From positions 1 through 64,000 of the forward strand of contig CAZXAU010000007.1 of assembly GCA_964638675.1 (NCBI GenBank): 64,000 nt of DNA. The letters run 5' to 3'. Positions 44,104 through 53,949 of the stretch are shown here, in pieces. Under the pieces are notes generated by a model. That model was not told the DNA's origin and did not search any database. It saw only the letters and a list, made by a program, of their open reading frames with translations. This DNA is from SIG714 sp964638675 (GTDB lineage Bacteria > Bacillota > Clostridia > Oscillospirales > CAG-272). The first letter of the stretch is position 1; every line of letters begins with the position of its first letter. Position numbers and translations under genes: made by a program.

Positions 44104-44130
44104 TCGAATTAAATCGGCTGATAATAAAAC

Positions 44131-44580
44131 TTATCTGCCTCTTGAAGAGCTATCGGGGCTTGATTTCGGAATAGCAAAAACAGCAATAAGAATTGCCGCC
44201 GCACCTACAACAAGTGCAAGAACGACTCCCCAGAAACTTTCCATTGAGTTATCGGTATCGGTAACACCGGCAACACGTCCGTCCTCGGTCGCATAACCGT
44301 CCTGCGTCATATCAGGAGAAGGAGTCATATTTCCACGGTTGTAGTTATCGCCGTAAGCTCCCGAATAGTTGCTGTCGTATTCATCGCCTATAAGTCCGGG
44401 TTCGTCACCGACACTTCCGTCCCTGACGATTCCGTCCTCATAGTCAAACCAGACAAGCTGTCCGTATGAGTCTTCGCTATCGCTTACCGGCATGGCATAT
44501 GAACATAATGAAACGACCGATGAGATCAATGCGATCGTAAGAACGATTACCGCAATTGCCCGTTTTTTAATATTAATCAT
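44131..44580 (-). CDS. Small membrane-anchored exported protein, family not recognised
   Basis: 149 residues from ATG 44580 (MINIKKRAIAVIV), chosen because GAAAGGATTC precedes it; an upstream ATG at 44610 lacks a site. N-terminal hydrophobic signal (about 8-28), then an acidic, Asp/Gly/Tyr-rich stretch without Cys (EDGIVRDGSVGDE, NYSGAYGDNYNRGN), probably disordered, and a C-terminal membrane segment (about 115-137) with a Ser/Arg tail. It is convergent with mnmE, 27 bases apart. No function is assigned. Confidence 0.65.
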   Translation of the reverse strand: MINIKKRAIAVIVLTIALISSVVSLCSYAMPVSDSEDSYGQLVWFDYEDGIVRDGSVGDEPGLIGDEYDSNYSGAYGDNYNRGNMTPSPDMTQDGYATEDGRVAGVTDTDNSMESFWGVVLALVVGAAAILIAVFAIPKSSPDSSSRGR

Positions 44581-44702
44581 AAAAGAATCCTTTCGATCAG
44601 ATATTTGCAAAACTTATTATTAACCGTTTTGCTCATTTTATGTATTGCCGATCGATCGTTGATAAAAATTACCAGTTATTTTTATTTATTTTATTGTTCA
44701 GG

Positions 44703-44718
44703 TGTATCATCATGATAC
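44703..44718. promoter_or_regulatory. Possible operator palindrome upstream of the RNHCP gene
   Basis: GTATCA-TCA-TGATAC is a perfect 6-base inverted repeat centred about 48 bases before the RNHCP start, in the gap between divergent genes. No matching regulator is in the window. Confidence 0.3.
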
Positions 44719-44757
44719 TGTTGAACCGATACACAGGGAAAGGAATGAAAAAACAGC

Positions 44758-45090
44758 ATGGAAGTCAAGCGATTTACAAAAAATGACGACGGCTTTATAT
44801 GTAAAAATTGTCAGAAAACCGTTCTTCCTCTTGAAAAGACATCCAGGAATCACTGTCCGTACTGTCTTTGCTCGTTGCACGTGGATATAAATCCGGGTGA
44901 TCGGGCGAATGATTGCGGCGGCATAATGGATGCAATAAAAACCGAAACAGACCCGAGAAAGGGGTATATAATATTACACAAGTGCCGCAAATGCGGTCAG
45001 ATCAAACGAAACAAAGCGGCATACGGTGTTTCAGTTCAACCTGATGATCTGAAAAAACTTATAGCCCTGAGTGTCGCTGACCCAAGATGA
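44758..45090 (+). CDS. RNHCP-domain protein
   Basis: 110 residues. The signature RNHCPYCLCSLHVDINPGDRANDCGG is exact for the RNHCP family; further Cys pairs CKNC near residue 15 and CRKCG near 80 suggest bound zinc. The family's molecular role is unknown; a zinc-ribbon RNA-binding role is possible. The ribosome binding site GGAAAGG is 14 bases from the ATG, longer than usual, and an in-frame TGA just upstream rules out a longer protein. Confidence 0.85.
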   Translation: MEVKRFTKNDDGFICKNCQKTVLPLEKTSRNHCPYCLCSLHVDINPGDRANDCGGIMDAIKTETDPRKGYIILHKCRKCGQIKRNKAAYGVSVQPDDLKKLIALSVADPR

Positions 45091-45157
45091 CCGCACAATG
45101 CTTCACACCATAACAAAGCAAAATATTTCACCAAAGGAGTATATATAAATAAGTAAG

Positions 45158-47029
45158 ATGAGCAATATCAAAGAAGAAAAAGGCGGCATATCGGTCGCCA
45201 GAGAACATATTTTTCCCGTAATAAAAAAATGGCTGTATTCTGAGAAAGAAGTATTTCTGAGAGAGATCGTATCAAATGCCTGCGACGCAGTGACAAAGCT
45301 TAAACGACTTGAATCGCTCGGACAGTATGAGGGCGGCGGCGAGAGCTACCGTATCGATGTCATTCTTGACAAAGAAGCAAAAACGCTCACGGTGTCCGAC
45401 AACGGTATCGGCATGAACGAAAGTGAGGTCAAAAAATATATCTGTTCCATTGCACTATCGGGTGCACTCGATTTCATCAAAAAATATGAGGGAGAAGATC
45501 AGACAAACGGAATCATAGGTCATTTCGGGCTCGGATTTTATTCGTCATTCATCGTTTCGTCAAGTGTTGAGATCGTCACAAAATCGATAGATGGCTCTGA
45601 TACAGTTAGATGGATATGTGACGAGGCAGGAGATTATACTATCTCTGAATGTGAGGAGAGGGCTACTCACGGAAGTGATATTATCATGCATATCAACGAT
45701 GAAGGTATTGAGTTCCTTTCAAAATATAAGCTTGAAGATGTTCTGAAAAAATACTGTGCTTTCATGCCGATTGAGATCTATCTCAAAGATCTTTCCGAAG
45801 CCGAGAACAAAAAAGAGGGTGAAGAGTGCGATAAAAAAGAAGCCGAAGAAAAGCCCGTGAACGACATTTCTCCGCTCTGGCTCAAAAATCCATCACAGTG
45901 CACCGAAGAAGAATACACCGATTTTTACAGAAAGGTATTCTCAGACTATAAAGAACCGCTCTTCCACATTCATATAAATGCCGACTATCCGCTCAATTTC
46001 AGAGGAATACTCTATTTCCCGAAGATCGCAAGCAAATATGATTCGCTTGAGGGTCAGGTGAAGCTTTACTATAATCAGGTATTTGTTGCAGATAACATCA
46101 AGGAAGTCATTCCTGATTATCTCATCATGTTCCGAGGAGCACTCGATTGTCCCGAATTGCCGCTGAATGTAAGCCGTTCATATCTGCAAAACAGTGCGTA
46201 TGTTTCAAAAATTTCAACCCATATAGCCAAGAAGACAGCTGATGAGATCTGCGGAATGTTCAATACCGAACGTGAAAAATACGAAAAGATCTGGAACGAC
46301 CTCAAAGTATTCTGTGAATATGGATCACTCAAGGATAAAAAATTCTTTGACCGCATTAAGAAAGCAATACTGTTTGAAAAGACAGACGGAAAATATGTAA
46401 CAATCGATGAATATATCGAATCATCCAAAGACAAGAACGAAGGAAAGGTATATTACGCAACCGACAGGGTCACACAGGCACAGTATATATCACTCTTTGA
46501 AAATCAGGGCATAGAAGTAGTTATTCTGAACGATTTCATCGATACGCAGTTCATTTCTCTGATAGAAAACGACAAAAATGTCAAGTTCCTGCGTATAGAT
46601 TCGGATGTTGCCGATGCACTGAAGGAAACAAAAGACGAAGACGAAAAAACGACCGATGAAACACTGAGCAAGCTGTTTTGCAAAATTTCGGGCAACGATT
46701 CGCTCAAGGTAGAATTCAGCTCGCTTAAAGACAAAGCAGTTCCTGCCATACTCAACATTTCGGAAGAATCAAGACGTATGTCAGACATGATGAAGGCATA
46801 CGGAATGGACTCAATGCCGGGAATGGTCGGAATTAGAGAGGAAACCTTGTTGCTCAACAGATCATGCGAAATCATAACAAAGCTACTGTCCTGCGGCGAT
46901 GAAACAGCTAAGGAAAACGCCGCACGCCAGATCTATTCGCTCGCTCTTCTCTCACAAAGACAGCTCACACCCGATGAGCTTAAAGCATTTATTTCGGGTT
47001 GTCTTGAAATGATCGGAAATTCGCTGTAA
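45158..47029 (+). CDS. htpG: Chaperone protein HtpG (bacterial Hsp90)
   Basis: 623 residues. N-terminal ATPase of the GHKL type: EIVSNACDAVTKLKRL (catalytic Glu, Asn), VSDNGIGMNESEV, IGHFGLGFYSSFIVS. The middle domain has YFPKIASKYD, LYYNQVFVADN and PLNVSRSYLQ with the catalytic Arg; the dimerisation domain follows. An acidic Lys/Glu-rich linker (KKEGEECDKKEAEEK) joins the first two. It folds or holds client proteins in the cytoplasm. AAAGGAG (45133-45139) is 18 bases from the ATG at 45158 but 9 bases from an in-frame ATA (45149) with only AGT-AAG between, so the true start may be ATA. Confidence 0.95.
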   Translation: MSNIKEEKGGISVAREHIFPVIKKWLYSEKEVFLREIVSNACDAVTKLKRLESLGQYEGGGESYRIDVILDKEAKTLTVSDNGIGMNESEVKKYICSIALSGALDFIKKYEGEDQTNGIIGHFGLGFYSSFIVSSSVEIVTKSIDGSDTVRWICDEAGDYTISECEERATHGSDIIMHINDEGIEFLSKYKLEDVLKKYCAFMPIEIYLKDLSEAENKKEGEECDKKEAEEKPVNDISPLWLKNPSQCTEEEYTDFYRKVFSDYKEPLFHIHINADYPLNFRGILYFPKIASKYDSLEGQVKLYYNQVFVADNIKEVIPDYLIMFRGALDCPELPLNVSRSYLQNSAYVSKISTHIAKKTADEICGMFNTEREKYEKIWNDLKVFCEYGSLKDKKFFDRIKKAILFEKTDGKYVTIDEYIESSKDKNEGKVYYATDRVTQAQYISLFENQGIEVVILNDFIDTQFISLIENDKNVKFLRIDSDVADALKETKDEDEKTTDETLSKLFCKISGNDSLKVEFSSLKDKAVPAILNISEESRRMSDMMKAYGMDSMPGMVGIREETLLLNRSCEIITKLLSCGDETAKENAARQIYSLALLSQRQLTPDELKAFISGCLEMIGNSL

Positions 47030-47079
47030 TTTCAGATTTCAGAACAGATCAATCGGAAAACGAAGGGAGCTGATGTTGA

Positions 47080-47937
47080 TTGAACAAACACAGAGATGAT
47101 GTCGGCATAATCATGCAATCTCTTTCACAGCGCAGTGAAAAAGAGCAAAAATCAACGATCATCCGACAAAAATATCTTCACGAGCTTGCATGTCTTATTT
47201 TTGAAGAAAGCAACCGTGACGGCAACAGCCTGCTTTCCCTTTGTGATGCATTCACCGACACACTTTCAAACAGGAATATATTGCAACAACAGGATGACAT
47301 GCTCTTTCTGATTGAAGTTCTGAGTCAGATGCTCTGCCAGAAAAAGAATCACGATCTGACATATTTTTCACTTGAAGGTGCAGAAATGCCGAAAAGGCTT
47401 GCATATGTAAAGAATATGTTTTCTGATTCAGCCTTCAGGTGCTTTGACAAAAAGCTCGGTCCGCTCAGATGCGAATATTGCGATTCATTTGATTTTGCGG
47501 CATCAGGAGTCTTTTTCGGACAATTTGACGGCTGCATTCTTCCGTTTGAAAGCACTCACGGAAATATAATGGCAGGAGTCATGAATACAGTGAACAAATA
47601 CTGTCTTAAGAAAGCTCTTGAGTGCAATATTCCGATGCCTGAGGACGAGAAAGTAAAATTCGGGATATTCGCCCGTGATCTCGTTCTCAATGACAAAAAC
47701 GACCGCCTTGATGTATTGCTGGAGGAGACCGATCTGTTTGCACTCTCGGAGCTTGCAATAATTTCAAAAAAGCTCGGTACAACGTCGGGAATCTGCCACC
47801 GGATCATGCTAAGCGGAGAGAATAAGATCCTCCTTTCACTCAAAGGCAACAAGGCATCTCAATTTAAGTTGATGCTGTATATGACTCTCTCTGGAATAAG
47901 ATACGACATCACGGGAAGCTATCAGGAAATAATCTGA
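47080..47937 (+). CDS. Orphan protein downstream of htpG
   Basis: 285 residues from TTG 47080, with AAGGGAGC 9 bases upstream. No signal peptide or membrane segment; a cytoplasmic protein of mostly helical character. A CEYC pair sits near residue 128 and the most motif-like stretch is HGNIMAGVMNTVNKYCLKK near 162-180. I do not recognise the family. It lies between htpG (50 bases) and the TSCPD gene (55 bases), so it may share their transcript. Confidence 0.75.
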   Translation: MNKHRDDVGIIMQSLSQRSEKEQKSTIIRQKYLHELACLIFEESNRDGNSLLSLCDAFTDTLSNRNILQQQDDMLFLIEVLSQMLCQKKNHDLTYFSLEGAEMPKRLAYVKNMFSDSAFRCFDKKLGPLRCEYCDSFDFAASGVFFGQFDGCILPFESTHGNIMAGVMNTVNKYCLKKALECNIPMPEDEKVKFGIFARDLVLNDKNDRLDVLLEETDLFALSELAIISKKLGTTSGICHRIMLSGENKILLSLKGNKASQFKLMLYMTLSGIRYDITGSYQEII

Positions 47938-47992
47938 TCGGAATACTTCAGAAGTTTTCCGAAAAATCGAACAAAAAAGGAGAAATATCTAT

Positions 47993-48292
47993 ATGGAAAG
48001 AAAATTTATGTATAAAACCAAGGGAACATGCTCAAGTGAGATAATGATAACACTTGACGGAAAAACAATAAAAGAGGTCAGCTTCTTCGGAGGATGCTCG
48101 GGCAACACACAAGGAGTTGCAATTCTTTGCAAGGACAAGAGTATCGATGAGATCACTTCTTCACTCTCCGGGATCCGTTGCGGCTTCAAAGCTACATCAT
48201 GCCCCGATCAGCTTGCAAGAGCACTGAAAATGATTGAAGAACTGCCCGAGGATACAGGGGCAGACGGCAAAACCGTTCAGATCAATTTTTGA
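47993..48292 (+). CDS. TSCPD-domain protein (TIGR03905 type)
   Basis: 99 residues. Pattern of the family: FMYKTKGTCSSEIMITLDGK, VSFFGGCSGNTQGVA and the defining SCPDQLARAL near the end, resembling the C-terminal TSCPD segment of vitamin-B12-type ribonucleotide reductases. Conserved Cys at about 12, 34 and 65 could bind metal. Function unknown. AAAGGAG lies about 8 bases before the ATG. Confidence 0.88.
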   Translation: MERKFMYKTKGTCSSEIMITLDGKTIKEVSFFGGCSGNTQGVAILCKDKSIDEITSSLSGIRCGFKATSCPDQLARALKMIEELPEDTGADGKTVQINF

Positions 48293-48350
48293 ACAAACAA
48301 AACATTAATAAAAAAGACAATACATCGGGTAAACGGAAAGGTAGATCTAT

Positions 48351-50066
48351 ATGAACGATTTTATGAAAGAATACGAGCGTTGGTGCTGTCTGGCTGACGA
48401 GGAAACAAAAAGAGAGCTTGAAACAATAAAAAACGATGAAGAGCTTATAAAATACCGTTTTTCAAAAAATCTCTCATTCGGAACGGCAGGCCTGCGCGGA
48501 ACAATGAATGCAGGACTTTACGCCATGAACCGTTATACGGTAGCACAGGCAACAAAGGGTCTTGCAGAGCTTATCAATGCAGAAAATGCCGGTCGGAGAG
48601 GAGTGGTCATAGGGTATGACTGCCGCAACAATTCAGAGAAATTCGCCAAAATTTCCGCCTGCGTTCTTGCCGCAAACAATATCAAAGTGTATATTTATGA
48701 CGAGCTCCGTCCCACGCCTATGATCTCCTTCGGGCTGAGACACCTGGGGTGTATTGCAGGAATCAATATAACGGCATCGCACAATCCCAAAGAATACAAC
48801 GGGTATAAGGTATATTGGGAGGACGGTGCGCAGATCTCGCCCGAGCAGGCAAAAACAGTGAGTGCTTCAATAGAAAAAACAGACATTTTCTCGGTTGAAG
48901 CAATAGATTTCGATGAGGGTGTGAAAAGCGGAATTATTACTGTCATACCCCGTGATATTGACGAAATTTACATCGATAATGTTATATCCCAGCAGGTAGA
49001 TAAAAAAACCGTTCCGAAGGTTTCAGAAGAAATGGGCATTGTATATACACCCTTCAACGGAGCCGGTTACCGCCTGATTCCCGAAGTGCTCCGCCGTATC
49101 GGGTTCAAAAATATCTATACTGTCGCTGAACAATCAATGCCTGACGGAAATTTCCCGACCCTGCGTTCACCCAACCCCGAAAACAGCGAGGGCTTCGTGC
49201 TCGGAATCGAGGTCGCACAAAAGACAGGCTGCGACCTTGTCGTAGCATCCGACCCCGATGCAGACCGTGTGGGAGTTGTCGCAAAGAACCGTGAAGGTGA
49301 ATTTGTCACAATATCAGGCAATGCAATGGGGGCTATGCTTCTTGAATACATTCTCACCGCTTATACCGAAAACGGCAATATGCCGAGCGATCCTTACGCC
49401 GTAAAAACAATAGTTTCGACAACTCTTGCAAAGGCAATATGCGAACACTACAATGTAAAACTGTATGATGTGCTCACAGGATTCAAGTATATCGGTGAAG
49501 TTATAAAAGAAAGCGAAAAGGTCGGCAAAGGAAGCTTTATTCTCGGATTTGAGGAAAGCTACGGATATCTCAAGGGTACATACGCAAGAGATAAGGATGC
49601 TGTTGTTGCCTCAATGCTTATATGCGAAATGGCGGCATACTACAAAGACAAAGACATGACACTCTGCGATGCACTCGAAAAGCTCTTTGAAAAATACGGT
49701 TACTATACCGAAAAGACGCTCAATGTCGAAATGAAAGGTCTTGACGGAAGTGAGCGTATGGCGGCACTTATGTCAAAAATCAGAAATGAAACGCCGACAG
49801 CCTTCGGAGGTGAAAAAATCGTCACCGTTAAGGATTTCCTGAAGGGTGAAGTAACCGACCTTGCAAGCGGTGAAAAAACTCCTACAGGCCTTCCCTCATC
49901 CGATGTAATGTACTTCGTCACCGAATGCGGAAATACGGTAATTTTCCGTCCGTCGGGAACCGAGCCGAAGGTCAAGATATATCTTTTAATCAAGGGTAAT
50001 GACAAAGCATCTGCCGATGAAGCACTTGAGAAGATCAGACTTGATGCCCAAAAGCTTTGTTCGTAA
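48351..50066 (+). CDS. Phosphohexomutase (phosphoglucomutase/phosphomannomutase, PgcA-like)
   Basis: 571 residues, long form of the alpha-D-phosphohexomutase family. FGTAGLRGTMNAG at the start; phosphoserine loop ITASHNPKEYNGYKVYW near residue 145; metal loop DPDADRVGVV; sugar-binding loop FEESYGYL; phosphate-binding RPSGTEPKVKIYL near the end. It interconverts hexose 6- and 1-phosphates, feeding nucleotide-sugar and surface-glycan synthesis, as used by the operon at 10167-16171. AAAGGTAGATCT precedes the ATG. Confidence 0.94.
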   Translation: MNDFMKEYERWCCLADEETKRELETIKNDEELIKYRFSKNLSFGTAGLRGTMNAGLYAMNRYTVAQATKGLAELINAENAGRRGVVIGYDCRNNSEKFAKISACVLAANNIKVYIYDELRPTPMISFGLRHLGCIAGINITASHNPKEYNGYKVYWEDGAQISPEQAKTVSASIEKTDIFSVEAIDFDEGVKSGIITVIPRDIDEIYIDNVISQQVDKKTVPKVSEEMGIVYTPFNGAGYRLIPEVLRRIGFKNIYTVAEQSMPDGNFPTLRSPNPENSEGFVLGIEVAQKTGCDLVVASDPDADRVGVVAKNREGEFVTISGNAMGAMLLEYILTAYTENGNMPSDPYAVKTIVSTTLAKAICEHYNVKLYDVLTGFKYIGEVIKESEKVGKGSFILGFEESYGYLKGTYARDKDAVVASMLICEMAAYYKDKDMTLCDALEKLFEKYGYYTEKTLNVEMKGLDGSERMAALMSKIRNETPTAFGGEKIVTVKDFLKGEVTDLASGEKTPTGLPSSDVMYFVTECGNTVIFRPSGTEPKVKIYLLIKGNDKASADEALEKIRLDAQKLCS

Positions 50067-50142
50067 AGAAGTTACACAGCAGGTAAAAATAAAAAGCGGA
50101 ACTGCAATGATCCGCAATCAATAAAGAGAAAGGAGATAAAAA

Positions 50143-51342
50143 ATGCGAAAATACGAATATCTTTCAAAAGAAATTACCGAAATGATAGAGCAGGACCGTA
50201 AAATCGGAAAAAAGCCGCAATTCGGTTCCGACGAGAAAAGTGTAATACGCAGATATGCAATCGAGAAGGATGAAGCAAATGTATGGCGCGGAGCATTTAT
50301 GCGTGATATTGACAAGATACTCTATTGCCCTTTTTACAGCAGATATGCCGATAAAACACAGGTCTTTTCATTCTACAAAAACGATGATATTACTCGCAGA
50401 GGACTTCACGTTCAGCTTGTATCTAGAATAGCAAGAACGATAGGCGAGGTGCTCGGACTCAATCTTGACCTTATTGAAGCGATATCACTCGGTCATGATA
50501 TAGGACATTCTCCCTTCGGTCACACCGGCGAAAAATATCTTGACGAGCTGTATTATATGAGAGCAGGCAGACATTTCAGCCACAACATTCACTCGATAAG
50601 AGTACTCTCGGGGATGTTCAACTATAACCTGAGTCTTCAGACCTTCAGCGGAATTGCAGGGCATGACGGAGAAATGGAGCTTCCCGAATATCACCCTACT
50701 GCACTGACAAGCTTTGAAGATTTTGATGCGAGAATTGAGAGTTGTTATCTTGACAAAAAGAATATGAATATTCTGATGCCGTCAACGCTTGAGGGATGTG
50801 TCGTTCGTATATCGGATATCATTTCATATCTGGGTAAAGACCGCCGTGATGCCGCACTTGCACAAAAGGTCAGCTATGATGCATTCGATAACGGAGCTAT
50901 CGGCATTTCAACTCCCGAGATCGTCAACAATCTGATGGTCAATATAATTGAAAACAGCTACGGAAAACCGTATATAAAGCTTGACGATATCCATTTTGAA
51001 GCCCTTAAAAAGGTCAAAGCGGACAACTATGCACATATATATGAGAGCAAGGACGACAACGCCCAGCTTGCCGCAATGGTAAGACCGATGATGGCTGATA
51101 TTTACGAAAAAATGCTTGATGATCTGAGAAGGAATAACACAGATTCGCCTGTATATACTCACCATATAAGTTATATTGACAAAAATGCCACCGACCGCAT
51201 GACACCGTACGAACAGACGCCGCCCGATCAGATAATAGTCGATTATATAGCAAGCATGACCGACGGATATTTTATCGATCTATATAGCCACCTTTTCCCG
51301 GACGGAAAATATAAGATAATATATAATGGCTATTTCGACTGA
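50143..51342 (+). CDS. HD-domain dNTP triphosphohydrolase-like protein
   Basis: 399 residues. HD metal site: LHVQLVSRIARTIGEVLGL supplies the first His, and ISLGHDIGHSPFGHTGEKYLDEL supplies the HD pair and following His, as in dGTPase (Dgt) and relatives. Conserved RISDIISYLGKDRRDA gives the last Asp. The start RRYAIEKDEANVWRGAFMRDIDKILYC...TQVF is like the dGTPase DRIIHS...FRRL...TQVF part but diverged. Expected to hydrolyse deoxynucleoside triphosphates to nucleoside and triphosphate; substrate uncertain. AAAGGAG precedes the ATG; last gene of the plus-strand row. Confidence 0.85.
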   Translation: MRKYEYLSKEITEMIEQDRKIGKKPQFGSDEKSVIRRYAIEKDEANVWRGAFMRDIDKILYCPFYSRYADKTQVFSFYKNDDITRRGLHVQLVSRIARTIGEVLGLNLDLIEAISLGHDIGHSPFGHTGEKYLDELYYMRAGRHFSHNIHSIRVLSGMFNYNLSLQTFSGIAGHDGEMELPEYHPTALTSFEDFDARIESCYLDKKNMNILMPSTLEGCVVRISDIISYLGKDRRDAALAQKVSYDAFDNGAIGISTPEIVNNLMVNIIENSYGKPYIKLDDIHFEALKKVKADNYAHIYESKDDNAQLAAMVRPMMADIYEKMLDDLRRNNTDSPVYTHHISYIDKNATDRMTPYEQTPPDQIIVDYIASMTDGYFIDLYSHLFPDGKYKIIYNGYFD

Positions 51343-51362
51343 TAAAATACTCTCTGATGAAA

Positions 51363-51397
51363 AAAAATCACCTTACAGATTAAGTAGGGTGATTTTT
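51363..51397. terminator. Bidirectional terminator between the HD protein and FkbM genes
   Basis: AAAAATCACC (51363-51372) pairs with GGTGATTTTT (51388-51397); A and T tracts on both sides allow it to serve the converging genes on either strand. Confidence 0.85.
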
Positions 51398-51414
51398 GTA
51401 TTTTTCGTTATTTA

Positions 51415-52479
51415 TCAATTCCCGACTGCATAAAGGTTCAGCTCCCATGCCGGAATGCACAAAAAGCGGCGAAGATAGAGTGAATAGCCGGGATTCATCG
51501 AATGCACGAGCATGGGCAAATCAAAAAGATCCTCATTTCTGTGATAGAGTGAAACAAGCAGATCGGGTCGGCAGCGTGAAATCGTTCTCGCCGAACCGAT
51601 AAGTGCTTCCCTCTCGGCTCCTTCTACATCATATTTTATATAATCGACCGGGAGACCGTCACACACACTGTCGAGCGTGCGACAATCGATCTCCAGGCTT
51701 TTTCCTCTGCTCTTTTCACAGTTTTTTATACCCGAATTTCGTGAGCCTTCGAGTGAGAATTGCATCCTGCATTCACTGCTCCACGCTGCACAGTTGTATG
51801 CAGATGCAATATCAAGAGAATTTTCGGTTATAAATCTGCTGAGCTTTGCATAATTTTTAGCATCAGGCTCAAATGAAATGCTCTTGCTCAGATTCGGAAA
51901 ATCCTGCAGGAATTCACGAAGCGTATCACCGTTATATGCTCCCATGTCACAGCACACCTTATATTCACATGGACGAAGAATGTCGGAAAGAATTTCATCT
52001 TTCGGTGAGATATCGTTGAACAAAAGTCTGATATCTCCGCTGAGCTTGAATTGTATCATGTCATCGAAAAGCTTTTTCGAGCGCTCATCGGCAAACAATT
52101 CTCTCGCTCTGTCGAATTTTTCTTTGTTTGTCTTGTAGAATTCCAAATCAAAAAGTCCGCCGCCTGCAACAGGCACATCGGGTGCATAGCACTCCCTCTC
52201 ATCGGCAATTTTCAGTATATTGCCGATCACATCGGGAAGCCTGCTTGAAAAAGAGACGAGGACGATAAAATCCGAATATTTTTCTTTCGCCTGTGAATAC
52301 GACAAAACAGTTCTGCCATGAAATATCTGCCCTCTCACAAATCCGTCAGACGCAAATACATCCGATACCTCTATTCCCTTTTTCTCGCATACATCGATGA
52401 TCTTATCTCCGCCGAGTCCCATTCCGTAAAGCAGTATGGGTTTATTACTCTGTGCAAGCTTATGCCACAAATCGTTCAT
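51415..52479 (-). CDS. FkbM-family methyltransferase with N-terminal Rossmann-like domain
   Basis: 354 residues from ATG 52479, which has AAGGAAG 7 bases upstream; an in-frame TTG at 52485 is too close to that site. Residues 1 to about 90 resemble a small nucleotide-binding module (PILLYGMGLGGDKIIDVCE). The FkbM fold follows: CCDMGAYNGDTLREFL (AdoMet loop), ISFEPDAKNYAKL, VDYIKYDVEGAEREALIG and LLVSLYHR. It probably methylates a hydroxyl on a sugar or lipid intermediate. It follows the aspartate kinase gene by 55 bases on the same strand. Confidence 0.88.
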   Translation of the reverse strand: MNDLWHKLAQSNKPILLYGMGLGGDKIIDVCEKKGIEVSDVFASDGFVRGQIFHGRTVLSYSQAKEKYSDFIVLVSFSSRLPDVIGNILKIADERECYAPDVPVAGGGLFDLEFYKTNKEKFDRARELFADERSKKLFDDMIQFKLSGDIRLLFNDISPKDEILSDILRPCEYKVCCDMGAYNGDTLREFLQDFPNLSKSISFEPDAKNYAKLSRFITENSLDIASAYNCAAWSSECRMQFSLEGSRNSGIKNCEKSRGKSLEIDCRTLDSVCDGLPVDYIKYDVEGAEREALIGSARTISRCRPDLLVSLYHRNEDLFDLPMLVHSMNPGYSLYLRRFLCIPAWELNLYAVGN

Positions 52480-52534
52480 TTTCAACTTCCTTTATTTTTT
52501 CTTGTTTTATATCTTGTTTTTTGGACTTCTTTAT

Positions 52535-53836
52535 TTATAAAATATCCGCCACGGCACGTATTGCCGGTTCATAAAAAGACGATTCCACGCAGAAGAAAAC
52601 AATACTTTCGGCGTCATTTTTCAGACTGACTGCGTCGTCAATTCCGATATCGGACAGAGATCTTGACAGCTCAGCCATAAAGGATGATCTTCGTGCGTTT
52701 TTCCCGATTGCGGCAATTATCGAATATCCGCCCTTGATCTCGACCCACTTTGTATCACTGCAAAGGCAGAGATCAGCCACAAGATCACGCTTCTTGCCAC
52801 CAAGACCGTCTTCCTTTACAACAATACTCATCGAATCTACACCGCTGACAACATGCTCGGTAAATATACGGTGATTTCTCAGCACCGACAGAATCCCGGA
52901 GAAAATATCCTGCCGCATACTTTCACCCCTGAATCTGATATTGATAAGGCAATAGCCTTTTTTTCCCGACACACCTATCATTCCGTCGCTTTTCTCACTC
53001 TTATCGACAATAAGAGTTCCCGGCTTGTCGGGTGCAAACGTGTTTTTGATATTGATAGGTATACCGACCTTGCTCACTGGAAAAATCGCATCTTCATGCA
53101 ATACCCCCGCACCCGAATAAGACATTTCACGAAGCTCGCCGTAGCTGACGCATTCAATTACCCCGGGTGAATCAACAAGCGAAGGATCGGCACACATCAG
53201 ACCGTCAACATCGGTAAAGTTCTCATATATATCAGCCCCGACTGCCCTTGCAACAAGCGAACCGGTTATATCCGAGCCACCCCGTGAAAATGTTTTGATA
53301 CTTCCGTCCGGCATACTGCCGTAAAACCCCGGAATTATCGCACGTGGTGACTTCGAAAGCCTTCGGCGTGATCTTATATCTGTTTTTTCGCTGTCCAGCC
53401 TGCCATTTTCGTCAAAGCAGAAGAGCTCGGCGGCATCAACAAATTCATACGAAAGGTATTGCGACATAATAAGTGCCGAGAAATATTCCCCACGTGATGC
53501 CATATAGTCACGCCCTTCAAGGATCGCCTTGTCGGTCTGTTCAATAAAAATCTTTTTAAAATCGAAGGACAGACCGAGACCGTCAACTATCGATAAATAC
53601 CGCTCGCAGATAAGTTCGAGTGTTTCCTGTCTTCTCTCTTCATCGTCATATGCCTTATACAGCATATCGGTTATTTTTATATCTTTTTTATATCTTTTGC
53701 CCGGAGCTGACAGAACAATATACCTTCTCCATTCATCCGAGCGTATTATTTCGGCACAGCATTTAAATGCATCCGCCGAGCAAAGGGAGGTTCCTCCGAA
53801 TTTGCAAACCCGAAGAAGTCCGCTGCCTGTAAACAT
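52535..53836 (-). CDS. Aspartate kinase
   Basis: 433 residues from ATG 53836 (MFTGSGLLRVCKFGGTS), chosen because AAAGGAG lies 7 bases upstream; a longer frame from 53890 has none. KFGGTS is the ATP-binding start; YMASRGEYFSALIMSQYL and FSRGGSDITGSLVARAVGADIYENFTDVDGLMCADP are the kinase core. Two ACT-like regulatory domains occupy about 295-433 (FTEHVVSGVDSMSIVV). It makes aspartyl phosphate, the first step toward lysine, threonine and methionine. The sequence departs from the main LysC type, as in many Clostridia. The 160-base leader suggests control. Confidence 0.93.
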   Translation of the reverse strand: MFTGSGLLRVCKFGGTSLCSADAFKCCAEIIRSDEWRRYIVLSAPGKRYKKDIKITDMLYKAYDDEERRQETLELICERYLSIVDGLGLSFDFKKIFIEQTDKAILEGRDYMASRGEYFSALIMSQYLSYEFVDAAELFCFDENGRLDSEKTDIRSRRRLSKSPRAIIPGFYGSMPDGSIKTFSRGGSDITGSLVARAVGADIYENFTDVDGLMCADPSLVDSPGVIECVSYGELREMSYSGAGVLHEDAIFPVSKVGIPINIKNTFAPDKPGTLIVDKSEKSDGMIGVSGKKGYCLINIRFRGESMRQDIFSGILSVLRNHRIFTEHVVSGVDSMSIVVKEDGLGGKKRDLVADLCLCSDTKWVEIKGGYSIIAAIGKNARRSSFMAELSRSLSDIGIDDAVSLKNDAESIVFFCVESSFYEPAIRAVADIL

Positions 53837-53949
53837 TATATCGCTCCTTTCCGGAAAGGAATTGACCCGTAAGCTTTCACAGTCACTCACTTGTATTTTG
53901 CAGAATTAAGCAAGCACCGAAAAGCCTCGGATCCATTGATACCCACCCA

